A DNA stretch of 64,000 bases from Variovorax sp. S12S4 (GTDB taxonomy: Bacteria; Pseudomonadota; Gammaproteobacteria; Burkholderiales; Burkholderiaceae_C), in NCBI RefSeq assembly GCF_023195515.1, contig NZ_JALPKR020000002.1, positions 3,263,001 through 3,327,000 of the forward strand, read 5' to 3'. Both the position numbers and the translations under genes were made by a program. Below are positions 16,176-25,417 of this stretch, in pieces (position 1 is the first letter of the stretch; every line of letters starts with the position of its first letter). Below the pieces are notes generated by a model. That model did not search any database. It saw only the letters and a program-made list of their open reading frames with translations, and was not told the origin of the DNA.

Positions 16176-17759
16176 ATGCTGTCGAAACGAAACCTGAAAG
16201 CCGTTGTCGTGGGCGCCATGCTCGCTATTGGCGTTGCAAGCGCGTTCGCACAAGAAGCGGGCAAGGTGCTGCGGGTGGTGCCCCAGTCCGATCTGAAGAT
16301 TCTCGATCCGATCTGGACCACCGCGTTCATTACGCGCAACCATGGCTATGCCGTGTACGACACGCTGTTCGGTGTGGACGAGCAGGGCAAGGTCAAGCCG
16401 CAGATGGTCGACAAGTACACCACCAGCGCCGACGGCAAGACCTGGACGTTCACGCTGCGCAAGGGCCTGGAATTTCATGACGGCAAGCCGGTGACCTCGG
16501 AAGACGTGCTGGCGTCGCTCAAGCGATGGGGCCAGCGCGACGGGCTGGGGCAGAAGATGTATGCGGCGCTCGACAAGGCCGAGGCCGTCGACGCCAACTC
16601 ATTCAAGCTGGTTTTCAAGGACACCTTCGGCATGGTGCTGGACGCGCTGAGCAAGCCTTCGTCGAATCCGCCTTTCATCATGCCGGCGCGCGTGGCCGCC
16701 ACGCCGCCCGACAAGCAGATCGACGACGCCACGGGATCGGGCCCCTACATCTTCAAGAAGGACGAGTACCGCCCCGGCGAGAAGATCGTGTACCTGAAGA
16801 ACGCCAAATACGTGCCCCGCGCCGAAGCGCCCTCGGGCACGGCGGGCGGCAAGAACGTGTATGTGGACCGCATGGAATGGATCATCCTGAAGGATGCGCA
16901 AACGCAGGCCAATGCGCTTGCCAACGGCGAGGTCGACATGATCGAGTGGCTGCCGCCCGAGCAGTACACGGCGCTGAAGGGCAACACGTCCATCACGGTC
17001 GACAACCCGATTCCGAAGGGCTCGTTCGCGCTGCACCTGAACCACGTCATTCCGCCCTTCGACAACCCGAAGATCGCGCAGGCCGCCATCATGGCCATCA
17101 ACCAGGAGGCGCTCATGCGCGCCCAGATGGTGCATAAGGAGCTCTACAACAGCTGCGCATCGGTGTACCCGTGCGGCACGATCTTCGCCAGCGACAAGAC
17201 CGGCTACTTCACCGGCAAGCCGCAGTTCGAGAAAGCCAAGGCCCTGCTGAAGGATGCCGGCTACGACGGCAAGCCCGTGGTGCTGATGTACCCGGCCGAC
17301 TTTGCACTGCTCAACAAGTTTCCGCCCGTGATGGCGCAGCTGCTGAAGCAGGCCGGCTTCAATGTCGACATGCAGTCGATGGACTGGCCCACGCTGGTGA
17401 CGCGCCGCGCCAAGAAAGACCCGGTCGACAAGGGCGGCTGGAATCTCTTCATCACCGGCTGGGGCATTGCCGACAACATGAACCCGATGTTCTATGCGCC
17501 GCTCACGGGCAACGGCGAGAAGGGCTGGTTCGGCTGGGCCACCGACGAGAAGCTGGAGCAGCTGAAATCCGACTTCCTCGCGACGGCCGACGAACCCCGG
17601 CGCAAGGAGCTGGCCACGGCCATCCAGCAGCGCGTGTACGACACCGGCATCTACGCGCCCATCGGCGAATACAAGCCGCTCACCGCCTACCGCAAGGCTG
17701 CGGTGAGCGGCGTGGTGCGCTCGCCCGTTGCCGTGTTCTGGAACATCAAGAAGAACTGA
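16176..17759 (+). CDS. Peptide ABC transporter substrate-binding protein (DppA/OppA, SBP family 5)
   Basis: 527 residues. Signal peptide is KAVVVGAMLAIGVASAFAQ. The SBP_bac_5 fold shows the conserved WTFTLRKGLEFHDGKPVTSEDV segment near residue 92 and ATGSGPYIFKKDEYRPGEKI. GGAGAA lies seven bases before the ATG at 16176. It is the first gene after the riboswitch and feeds the two permeases downstream. Family members bind dipeptides, oligopeptides, glutathione or related compounds. The metallopeptidase and amidohydrolase at the operon end suggest a peptide-like or N-acyl-amino-acid substrate. Confidence 0.93.
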   Translation: MLSKRNLKAVVVGAMLAIGVASAFAQEAGKVLRVVPQSDLKILDPIWTTAFITRNHGYAVYDTLFGVDEQGKVKPQMVDKYTTSADGKTWTFTLRKGLEFHDGKPVTSEDVLASLKRWGQRDGLGQKMYAALDKAEAVDANSFKLVFKDTFGMVLDALSKPSSNPPFIMPARVAATPPDKQIDDATGSGPYIFKKDEYRPGEKIVYLKNAKYVPRAEAPSGTAGGKNVYVDRMEWIILKDAQTQANALANGEVDMIEWLPPEQYTALKGNTSITVDNPIPKGSFALHLNHVIPPFDNPKIAQAAIMAINQEALMRAQMVHKELYNSCASVYPCGTIFASDKTGYFTGKPQFEKAKALLKDAGYDGKPVVLMYPADFALLNKFPPVMAQLLKQAGFNVDMQSMDWPTLVTRRAKKDPVDKGGWNLFITGWGIADNMNPMFYAPLTGNGEKGWFGWATDEKLEQLKSDFLATADEPRRKELATAIQQRVYDTGIYAPIGEYKPLTAYRKAAVSGVVRSPVAVFWNIKKN

Positions 17760-17783
17760 CGGGCGCTCTTTTCTGGAAACCCC

Positions 17784-18725
17784 ATGCTGATCTTCCTTGC
17801 GCGCCGAATCCTGTCGACCGTGCCGGTGCTCGTCATCGTTGCGCTGATCGTGTTTCTCATGCTCCGGCTGGCGCCCGGCGATCCGGCGGCCGCCATCGTG
17901 GGCGACAGCGGCACCAGCGAGAACATCGCCAAGGTGCGCGAGCAACTGGGGTTGAACGAATCGCTCCCCGTGCAGTTCGTGCGCTGGAGCGGCCGCTTGC
18001 TGCAAGGCAACCTGGGCGAATCCTACTTCATGAAGAAGACGGTGGTGGAGCTCATCGGCCAGCGCATCGAGCCGACGGTGTCTCTCGCGGCGGTGACGCT
18101 GGTGGTCACCATCCTCGTCGCGGTGCCGCTCGGGGTTGTTGCCGCCTGGCGGCACGGCGGCTGGCTGGACCGCATGCTGATGGGCTTTTCGGTCATGGGC
18201 TTTTCCATACCGGCGTTCGTGATCGGCTATGTGCTCATCTGGATCTTTGCGCTGCACCTGCAGTGGCTGCCGGTGCAGGGCTACCAGCGGCTGAGCCAGG
18301 GGCCGCTGCCCTGGATCAAGCACCTCATCCTGCCGTCGATCACGCTGTCGATCATCTATGTAGCGCTGATTGCGCGCGTCACGCGTGCGGCCGTGGCCGA
18401 GGCCATGACCGAAGACTACATCCGCACTGCGCGCGCCAAGGGCATCTCAGAAAAACGTGTGCTCATGCGGCATGCGCTCGCCAATGCGGCAATCCCCATC
18501 GTCACGGTGATCGGGATCGGCATTGCACTCCTGATCGGCGGCGTGGTGGTTACCGAAACCGTGTTCGCCATTCCGGGCCTTGGCCAGCTCACGGTGGATG
18601 CGGTGCTGTCGCGCGACTTTCCGCTGATACAGGGCATCACGCTGTTCTTTTCAGTCGTCTATGTGCTGGTCAACCTGCTGATCGACCTGAGCTACCTGGT
18701 GTTCGATCCGCGCATTCGCTATTGA
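17784..18725 (+). CDS. Peptide ABC transporter permease (DppB type)
   Basis: 313 residues with six predicted membrane helices. The N-terminus (FLARRILSTVPVLVIVALIVF) and the LAPGDPAAAIVG loop are typical of DppB. The EAA loop reads DYIRTARAKGISEKRVLMRHALANAAIP. It forms half of the channel for the riboswitch-controlled importer. Confidence 0.93.
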   Translation: MLIFLARRILSTVPVLVIVALIVFLMLRLAPGDPAAAIVGDSGTSENIAKVREQLGLNESLPVQFVRWSGRLLQGNLGESYFMKKTVVELIGQRIEPTVSLAAVTLVVTILVAVPLGVVAAWRHGGWLDRMLMGFSVMGFSIPAFVIGYVLIWIFALHLQWLPVQGYQRLSQGPLPWIKHLILPSITLSIIYVALIARVTRAAVAEAMTEDYIRTARAKGISEKRVLMRHALANAAIPIVTVIGIGIALLIGGVVVTETVFAIPGLGQLTVDAVLSRDFPLIQGITLFFSVVYVLVNLLIDLSYLVFDPRIRY

Positions 18726-18746
18726 GGCGCAAGAAGAAGCAAACAC

Positions 18747-19694
18747 ATGACCGATTCACTTGCCACTCCCATGCCTGCAGGCGAAGCCATCGTCGAACCG
18801 TTGCCGCCGCCCAGGCGCCGGTCGCTGCTCAAGCGCATCCTGGCCGACTGGTCGGTGCGCGCCGGCGGCGGCGTGCTGATGCTGCTGGTGCTCATCTCGC
18901 TTGCCGCGCCATGGCTCGGCACCATCGACCCGACCGCCATCGACCCCGGCAGCGGCAACCTGTTGCCCGGCACGCGCGGCGAGTTCAACAGCCTGGCGGG
19001 CGACACCTTCGAGCACCTGTTCGTCATGGGCACCGACAGCCTGGGCCGCGACATCTGGAGCCGCACGCTCTACGGTGCACGCGTGTCGCTTACCGTGGGT
19101 GTGTCGGTCGCCGTTCTGGCGGTGGTGTTCGGCATGCTCGTCGGCTTGCTGGGCGGCTACTTCCGGCGGCTCGACAGCGCGATCATGCGGCTGATGGACG
19201 GCGTCATGGCCATCCCCGGCATTCTGTTTGCGATCAGCCTGGTGGCGCTGTTCGGCGGCAAGCTGCTGACAGTGGTGGTGGCCATTGCAGTGCCCGAGAT
19301 TCCGCGCGTGGCGCGCCTCGTGCGCTCGGTGGTGCTCACCGTGCGTGAAGAACCCTATGTGGAAGCAGCCATTGCGCTGGACACGCCGACGTGGAAGATC
19401 CTTGTGCGCCACATCCTGCCGAACGCCGTTGCGCCGCTCATCATTCAGGCGACCTATGTGTGCGCCTCGGCGATTCTTGTCGAAGCCATCCTGTCGTTTC
19501 TCGGCGTCGGGCTGCCGGCCGACATGGCCACCTGGGGCAACATCATGGCCGAGGGCAGGGCGCAGTTCAACCAGTTCCCGCACAACGTGCTGTTCCCCGG
19601 CATCTTCCTGGCGCTCACGGTGCTGGCGGTCAACATCCTCGGCGACGGGCTGCGCGACACGCTCGATCCCAAGTTCAACAAGCGCGGGGGCTGA
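18747..19694 (+). CDS. Peptide ABC transporter permease (DppC type)
   Basis: 315 residues. A cytoplasmic N-terminal arm precedes the first helix (GGGVLMLLVLISLAAPWLG). The periplasmic HLFVMGTDSLGRDIWSRTLYGAR segment is the DppC hallmark, and the EAA loop includes ALDTPTWKILVRHILPNAVAP. It pairs with the DppB-type permease 21 bases upstream and runs into the ATPase gene after two bases. Confidence 0.93.
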   Translation: MTDSLATPMPAGEAIVEPLPPPRRRSLLKRILADWSVRAGGGVLMLLVLISLAAPWLGTIDPTAIDPGSGNLLPGTRGEFNSLAGDTFEHLFVMGTDSLGRDIWSRTLYGARVSLTVGVSVAVLAVVFGMLVGLLGGYFRRLDSAIMRLMDGVMAIPGILFAISLVALFGGKLLTVVVAIAVPEIPRVARLVRSVVLTVREEPYVEAAIALDTPTWKILVRHILPNAVAPLIIQATYVCASAILVEAILSFLGVGLPADMATWGNIMAEGRAQFNQFPHNVLFPGIFLALTVLAVNILGDGLRDTLDPKFNKRGG

Positions 19695-19696
19695 AC

Positions 19697-21313
19697 ATGG
19701 CGCAAGCACCTGTTCTTTCCGTTCGCGACCTTGCCATTTCTCTTCCGCGCGGCGGCGATCGGCCGCATGCGGTCGACAAGATTTCCTTCGACGTACCGCC
19801 CGGAAAGATCGTCTGCCTGCTCGGCGAGTCCGGCTCGGGCAAGTCGGTCATTGCCAACGCGGTAATGGGGCTGCTGCCTTCCGGCCTTGTACCGGTGCGC
19901 GGCACCGTCGAGCTGCAGGGCGAAAACCTGCTGGCCGCAACCCCCGCGCGCCTGCGCCAGCTGCGCGGGCCGTCGATGGCCATGGTGTTCCAGGAGCCCA
20001 TGACCGCGCTCAACCCGGTAATGACCTGCGGTGCGCAGATCGACGAAATGCTGGCGCAGCACGTGCAGATGGGCTCGGCCGAGCGGCGGAAAAAGATCAT
20101 GGCCATCATGGCGCGCGTCCGGTTGCCCGAGCCCGAACGCATCTACGCTTCGTATCCGCACCAGCTTTCGGGTGGGCAGCGCCAGCGCATCGTGATTGCG
20201 ATGGCGCTCATCCTGAAGCCCGTGCTGCTGATCTGCGACGAGCCGACCACCGCACTCGACGTGACCACGCAGGCCGAGATCTTGCGGCTCATTCTCGAGC
20301 TGCAAACCGAGAACGGCACGGCCGTGCTTTTCATCACGCACGACTTCGGCGTGGTTGCGGAAATTGCCGACGAGGTGGTGGTGCTGGAACTGGGCGCCAT
20401 GATCGAGAAGGGCGACAAGATGGCGGTGCTCACGGCTCCGCGCGAGCCCTACACGCGGATGCTGCTCGATGCCGTGCCCGAGCTTTCGCCGCCGCGCCGG
20501 CCGCCGGTGGTGGACACCTATCCCCTGCTCAACGCGGTGAACATCTGCAAGACTTACATCACGGGCAGCTGGCCCGGCAAGCGCCGCACGGTGAATGCGG
20601 CGCGCAATGTGTCGCTCGAAGTGAGGCCCGGCGAAACCGTGGGCATCGTGGGTGAATCGGGCTCGGGCAAGTCGACGGTGGCGCGTTGCATCGCGCGGTT
20701 GATCGACCCGAGCTCGGGCGACATCTTTGCCGACGGCCGCTCGGTGGCGCATGTCAAAGGGCGCGCGCTGTCGCCGTTCCGGCGCACGGTGCAGGTGATT
20801 TTCCAGGACCCGTACCGTTCGCTGAATCCGCGGCAGACCGTGGGTGCCTCGATCGTCGAAGGCCCGGTCAACTTCGGCATGCCTCACGAGCAGGCGTGGG
20901 CGCGCGCCGAAGAGCTGATGCGCCTTGTGCGCCTTTCACCCGATGCGCTGCGCCGCTACCCCAGCGAGTTTTCGGGCGGCCAGCGCCAGCGCATCTCGAT
21001 TGCGCGCGCGCTGGCCTGCGATCCCAAGGTGCTGATTGCCGACGAGGCCGCGTCGGCGCTCGACGTCTCGGTGCAGGCGCAGATCCTTCGGCTGCTCGAC
21101 GAGATCCAGCAGCGGCTGAAGATCGGCATTCTCTTCATTACCCACGACCTGCGCGTGGCCAGCCAGATCTGCGACAGCGTGCTTGTCATGAGCCAGGGCG
21201 AGATCGTGGAGCGCGGTTCGGTGCGCGACGTGTTCTTCGCGCCCAGCCACGACTACACGCGCAAACTGCTGGCGGCGGCGCCGGGCCGCGACTTTGCCTT
21301 TGCACGCAGCTGA
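19697..21313 (+). CDS. Fused dual ABC ATPase for peptide import (DppD-DppF type)
   Basis: 538 residues with two complete nucleotide-binding domains in one chain. Domain 1 has Walker A GESGSGKSV, signature LSGGQRQRIVIAMA, and Walker B LLICDEPTTALD. Domain 2 begins near residue 280 and has GESGSGKST, FSGGQRQRISIARA and a Walker B ending ADEAASALD. The carboxylate next to the second Walker B Asp is Glu, as needed for hydrolysis. Fusion of the D and F subunits is known in several proteobacterial importers. The gene starts two bases after the DppC stop. Confidence 0.93.
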   Translation: MAQAPVLSVRDLAISLPRGGDRPHAVDKISFDVPPGKIVCLLGESGSGKSVIANAVMGLLPSGLVPVRGTVELQGENLLAATPARLRQLRGPSMAMVFQEPMTALNPVMTCGAQIDEMLAQHVQMGSAERRKKIMAIMARVRLPEPERIYASYPHQLSGGQRQRIVIAMALILKPVLLICDEPTTALDVTTQAEILRLILELQTENGTAVLFITHDFGVVAEIADEVVVLELGAMIEKGDKMAVLTAPREPYTRMLLDAVPELSPPRRPPVVDTYPLLNAVNICKTYITGSWPGKRRTVNAARNVSLEVRPGETVGIVGESGSGKSTVARCIARLIDPSSGDIFADGRSVAHVKGRALSPFRRTVQVIFQDPYRSLNPRQTVGASIVEGPVNFGMPHEQAWARAEELMRLVRLSPDALRRYPSEFSGGQRQRISIARALACDPKVLIADEAASALDVSVQAQILRLLDEIQQRLKIGILFITHDLRVASQICDSVLVMSQGEIVERGSVRDVFFAPSHDYTRKLLAAAPGRDFAFARS

Positions 21314-21361
21314 AATTCTTCGTTCATCCGTTCGAGAAAAGTTCGAGAAAAAAAGGATCCC

Positions 21362-22864
21362 ATGAAAGTCTTCATCGCCGGTTTCCAGCACGAGACCAAC
21401 ACCTTCGCACCCAGCAAGGCGGACTGGGCCGCATTCAACGCCGGCTCGAGTTTTCCTCCGTACCGGCGCGGCGCAGAAATCATTGCCGCTTACGCGGCCA
21501 AGAACATTCCCATCGGCGGCTTCATCGATGCGGCGCGCGAGAACGGCTGGTCGCTCGTGCCGTCGGCATGGGCAGGTGCCACGCCCTCGGCCCACGTGAC
21601 CGAAGACGCGTTCGAACGCATTGCGGGGGCCATCGCCGAAGACCTGGCGGCCGCACTCGCGCAGGGCGGCATCGACGCGGTGTATCTCGACCTGCACGGC
21701 GCGGCCGTCACCGAGCACCTTGAAGACCCCGAAGGCGAACTGATTGCGCGCATCCGCAAACTCGTCGGGCCCGACATCCCCATCGTTGCGAGCCTCGATC
21801 TGCACGGCAACATCACCGCGCAGATGCTGGCCGAGGCCGATGCGCTCGCTACCTACCGCACCTATCCGCACGTCGACATGGCAGACACCGGGAAGCTGGC
21901 CGCCCGGCTGCTCGCGCGTCGCATTGCACGCGGCACGCGAGAACCGCTGCATGCGCGGCGGCTTTCCTTCCTGCTGCCGCTCAACGTGCAATCGACCATG
22001 ATCGAGCCGGCCGCCTCGGTGTACCGGCTGCTCAAGGAGCTGGACGAAAAGCACGATGCGGTGCTGAGCTTTGCCACCGGCTTTCCGGCTGCCGACATTG
22101 CCGAATGCGGCCCGGTGGTGTGGGGCTATGGCGACGACGCGGGCGCCGCCGTTGCCACGCTGTTCGAGCGCATCGACCAGCCACGCTCTCAATGGCGGCT
22201 CGAAGTGCTGGAGCCCCGCGCCGCGGTGGCCCGTGCGCTTTCGCTGGCCGAAGGCGCCGGCAAGCCGGTGGTCATTGCCGACACGCAGGACAACCCCGGC
22301 GCGGGCGCGGACAGCAACACTTCGGGCATGCTGCACGCGCTGCTGGCCGAAGGCGCGGGCAAGCGCTACCCGGGCAAGATCGCGCTCGGCCTGATGTTCG
22401 ATCCCGCCGCCGCGGCGGCCGCCCACGAGGCCGGCGTGGGCGCGCAGATCCGCATCGGCGTGGGCACCTCGGTGCCGACCTGGGGCGGCAGGTTCAGCGA
22501 CAAGCCGGTGGAAGGGCTGTTCACCGTGCGGGCGCTGAGCGACGGCGTGGTGACCTTCAAGGGCCCGATGTTCCGGGGCGGCGCGGTGCAGCTGGGCCCG
22601 AGCGCCTGCCTCGAGATCGATGGCGTGCTGATTGCCGTGGGCAGCGGCAAGAGCCAGATGCTCGACCGCGAGCTGTTCCGCTTCGTCGGCATCGAGCCGG
22701 AGGCGATGAAGGTGCTGGTCAACAAGAGCTCGGTGCACTTTCGCGCCGACTTCGCGCCCATTGCGAGCCACATCCTCGTGGCCAAGGCGCCTGGGCCGAT
22801 GGCCGCCGACCCGGCCGACCTGCCGTGGACCCGGCTGCCCGCCACGATGGCGCTGCAGCCCTGA
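21362..22864 (+). CDS. M81 family metallopeptidase (MlrC/microcystinase C type)
   Basis: 500 residues. The N-terminus FIAGFQHETNTFAPSKADW and the YLDLHGAAVTEH and ASLDLHGNIT motifs define the M81/DUF1485 family and supply likely zinc ligands. MlrC_C follows from about residue 300 (VIADTQDNPGAGADSNTSG). The best-known member cleaves small peptides at the end of microcystin breakdown. Most members, like this one, sit in peptide-transport operons with other roles. No signal peptide is seen, so it should act on imported material in the cytoplasm. Confidence 0.92.
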   Translation: MKVFIAGFQHETNTFAPSKADWAAFNAGSSFPPYRRGAEIIAAYAAKNIPIGGFIDAARENGWSLVPSAWAGATPSAHVTEDAFERIAGAIAEDLAAALAQGGIDAVYLDLHGAAVTEHLEDPEGELIARIRKLVGPDIPIVASLDLHGNITAQMLAEADALATYRTYPHVDMADTGKLAARLLARRIARGTREPLHARRLSFLLPLNVQSTMIEPAASVYRLLKELDEKHDAVLSFATGFPAADIAECGPVVWGYGDDAGAAVATLFERIDQPRSQWRLEVLEPRAAVARALSLAEGAGKPVVIADTQDNPGAGADSNTSGMLHALLAEGAGKRYPGKIALGLMFDPAAAAAAHEAGVGAQIRIGVGTSVPTWGGRFSDKPVEGLFTVRALSDGVVTFKGPMFRGGAVQLGPSACLEIDGVLIAVGSGKSQMLDRELFRFVGIEPEAMKVLVNKSSVHFRADFAPIASHILVAKAPGPMAADPADLPWTRLPATMALQP

Positions 22865-22914
22865 GCAGACCTTCCGTCATCCATCCACCCACCCATTCGC
22901 AACGCGAGACCACG

Positions 22915-24099
22915 ATGCCTCAAAGCGCCCAGCACTACCTCGAGTACATGAGAAAGAATGCCGCCGAATTCGTCACGGTGCGCCAGCAGATCCACCAGAA
23001 CCCAGAACTCGGCTTCGAGGAGTTCGGCACCAGCGACCTGGTGGCCGAGCGCCTCACCGCCTGGGGCTACGAGGTGGAGCGCGGCCTGGGCGTGACGGGG
23101 CTCGTGGGCCGCCTGAAGCGCGGCAGCGGAACGCGAGCCATCGGCATTCGCGCCGACATGGACGCATTGCCCATCGAGGAGAAGACAGGCCTTGCCTACC
23201 GCAGCGGCCGCCCCGGAATCATGCACGCGTGCGGGCATGACGGCCACACCGCCATGCTGCTCGGCGCAGCCAAGTACCTCGCGCAGCACGGCGAGTTTTC
23301 GGGCACGCTCAACCTTATCTTCCAGCCGGCCGAAGAGGGCATGGGCGGCGCCGTGAAGATGATGGAAGACGGCCTGTTCGACAAGTACCCGTGCGATGCG
23401 GTCTATGCCATGCACAACTCGCCAGGGCGCCGGCAGGGCGACCTGGTGTTTCGCGAGGGCGCGGCCATGGCCTCGTCGGACTACGCCACCGTCACGCTCA
23501 CCGGCGTGGGCGGCCACGGCGCCATGCCGCACCGCACGGCCGACCCGATCGTTGCCGCGTCAAGCATCGTGATGGCGCTGCAGACCATCGTCTCGCGCAA
23601 TGCCGATCCGCAAGAGATGGCCATCGTGACCGTGGGCGCCATTCACTCGGGCAAGGCCAACAACGTGATTCCCGAAACGGCGGTGCTCGAGATCAGCGTG
23701 CGTTCGCTCAACCGCGAAGTGCGTGAGCTGCTCGAAAAGCGCCTGAAGGCCATCGTCACGGCCCAGGCCGAAAGCTTTGGCGTGAAGGCCCAGGTCGACT
23801 ACCGCAAGGGCTACGCGGTGCTGGTGAACACACCCGAAGAAACCGAGTTCGCACGCCGCATCGGCTACGAGCTCGTGGGCGCCGAACACGTCGAGCCGCA
23901 AGGCCCGGCGGTTACCGGCAGCGAAGACTTCGCGTTCATGCTCGAGAAGAAACCCGGCTGCTATCTCTTCATCGGCAACGGCGCGACGGGCGAGCACGGC
24001 GGCTGCATGGTGCACAACCCGGGCTACGACTTCAACGACAGCAACCTGCCGATCGGCGCGGCCTACTGGGCGATGCTTGCCGAGAGCTACCTGCGATAG
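22915..24099 (+). CDS. M20 family amidohydrolase (hippurate hydrolase/N-acyl-amino-acid type)
   Basis: 394 residues. Metal-site motifs are GIRADMDALPI, MHACGHDGHTAMLLGAA and QPAEEGMGGAVKMM; Cys in HACGHDGH is the usual M20D metal ligand. The dimerisation insert has GGHGAMPHRTADPI, and the C-terminal TGSEDFAFMLEKKPG supplies the last ligand. Enzymes of this class release the amino acid from N-acyl or small peptide conjugates, hippurate to benzoate plus glycine being the classic case. As the last gene of a glycine-riboswitch operon, a glycine-yielding reaction is attractive but unproven. Confidence 0.93.
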   Translation: MPQSAQHYLEYMRKNAAEFVTVRQQIHQNPELGFEEFGTSDLVAERLTAWGYEVERGLGVTGLVGRLKRGSGTRAIGIRADMDALPIEEKTGLAYRSGRPGIMHACGHDGHTAMLLGAAKYLAQHGEFSGTLNLIFQPAEEGMGGAVKMMEDGLFDKYPCDAVYAMHNSPGRRQGDLVFREGAAMASSDYATVTLTGVGGHGAMPHRTADPIVAASSIVMALQTIVSRNADPQEMAIVTVGAIHSGKANNVIPETAVLEISVRSLNREVRELLEKRLKAIVTAQAESFGVKAQVDYRKGYAVLVNTPEETEFARRIGYELVGAEHVEPQGPAVTGSEDFAFMLEKKPGCYLFIGNGATGEHGGCMVHNPGYDFNDSNLPIGAAYWAMLAESYLR

Positions 24100-24126
24100 C
24101 GGGTAAACAAATGCGGTGCGCCGGCC

Positions 24127-25407
24127 TCAGCGCCGGGGAACCGTCACCGCGCCCACATGCATCGTGCGCCCCGCGCCGAGGCCCGCAATCACCAGCGCAA
24201 TGCCCAGCCCGATGAAGAGCCACGACGATGCGCGGAAGCTCCCGGTCCAGCCATGCAGCAGGCCCGCAAGCAGCGGGCCGCACGCGGCCACCATATAGCC
24301 CACGCCCTGCGCCATGCCCGAGAGGTGCGCCGCCACATGCGAATCGGGCGAGCGCAGCACCATGAACGTGAGCGCGAGTGCAAAGGTGCCGCCTTGCGCA
24401 ATGCCCAGCAGCACGGCCCAGAACCACACGCCAGAGAGCGGCGCGAACAGCATCGCCAGCATGGCGGCCAGGGTGAGCAGGGCCAGCCCCACGGCCAGGC
24501 CGCGCTGGTTGCGCAGCCTTACCGCCACGGCGGGAACGACGAGGCAGGTCACCACCTGCGTCATCACGGCGAGCGACACCACGTAGCCGGCGGTTTCGCC
24601 GCCCAACCCACGCTCGCGCAGGATGGGCGCGAGCCAGCCCATCACGATGTACGCAAGGGCCGACTGCAGACCCATGAAGAACGTGACCTGCCAAGCGAGG
24701 CGGTCGCGCCAGAGCCCGCGAACGGTAAAGCCCGATTCGCTTGCCACCGGCTTCAGCGGCAGGGCCTGCGGCGCCCAGATCAGCGTGACCAGCAGGGCCG
24801 GCAGCGCCCACATGGCCAGCGCGGAAGTCCAGCCGCCGCCCAATGCATGTTCGAGCGGCACCGTGAGCCCGGCCGCGCTGGCCGCGCCGCCGCAAACCGC
24901 CATGGTGTAGAGGCCCATCATCAGCGCCGCCTGCCCGGCGAAGTCGCGCTTCACCAGGCCCGAGAGCAGCACGTTCGACACCGCGATGCCGCTGCCCGCA
25001 ACGGCCGAGGCCAGGAACAGCAGCGGAATGTTGCCGGTGCCGCGCAGCGCGGTGCCCACCAGGATGAGCACCATGCAGCCGAGCAGCGTGCGCTCGGTGC
25101 CGAAGCGCCGGCCCAGGCCCGGCGCCAGCGGCGCGAACACGCCCAGGCAGACGATCGGCAGGGTGGTCAGCAGGCTCGCGGCGGTGGCCGAAAGGCCGGT
25201 GGCCGCCATGATTTCGGGCAGCATCACCGAAAGGCTGGCAAACACCGGCCGCAGGTTGAATGCAATCAGCACCACGCTCGCGCCCAGCAGGATGCGGCGG
25301 GCCAGGCTCGGCGCCGGCGTAGGGTGCGGCGCGGGCATGCTGTCCGCCTCGGCGTCGATCAGCAGTTCACCGGCGGCCCGGTTGGTGGAAAAAGGCACCG
25401 CGCTCAT
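24127..25407 (-). CDS. MFS transporter, CynX/NimT family
   Basis: 426 residues, about 12 membrane helices. Family-type features include GASVVLIAFNLRPVFASLSVMLPEI at the N-terminus and LSGMAQGVGYMVAACGPLLAGLLH in the second half. CynX relatives export or import small anions and nitroimidazole-like compounds. It is unlinked to the cynS locus 18 kb away, so cyanate is not implied. It follows the FadR-type regulator by 10 bases, probably in one transcript. Confidence 0.88.
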   Translation of the reverse strand: MSAVPFSTNRAAGELLIDAEADSMPAPHPTPAPSLARRILLGASVVLIAFNLRPVFASLSVMLPEIMAATGLSATAASLLTTLPIVCLGVFAPLAPGLGRRFGTERTLLGCMVLILVGTALRGTGNIPLLFLASAVAGSGIAVSNVLLSGLVKRDFAGQAALMMGLYTMAVCGGAASAAGLTVPLEHALGGGWTSALAMWALPALLVTLIWAPQALPLKPVASESGFTVRGLWRDRLAWQVTFFMGLQSALAYIVMGWLAPILRERGLGGETAGYVVSLAVMTQVVTCLVVPAVAVRLRNQRGLAVGLALLTLAAMLAMLFAPLSGVWFWAVLLGIAQGGTFALALTFMVLRSPDSHVAAHLSGMAQGVGYMVAACGPLLAGLLHGWTGSFRASSWLFIGLGIALVIAGLGAGRTMHVGAVTVPRR

Positions 25408-25417
25408 CGAATGCCCT

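Noticed and set aside
15937..16480. Short plus-strand ORFs across the leader of the peptide operon
   Set aside because: They run through the glycine riboswitch and into the binding-protein gene in the wrong frame; no ribosome site or family support.
24127..25407. CynX-type MFS as part of the cyanate system
   Set aside because: It is 18 kb from cynS, paired with a FadR-type regulator, and CynX-family proteins carry diverse substrates.
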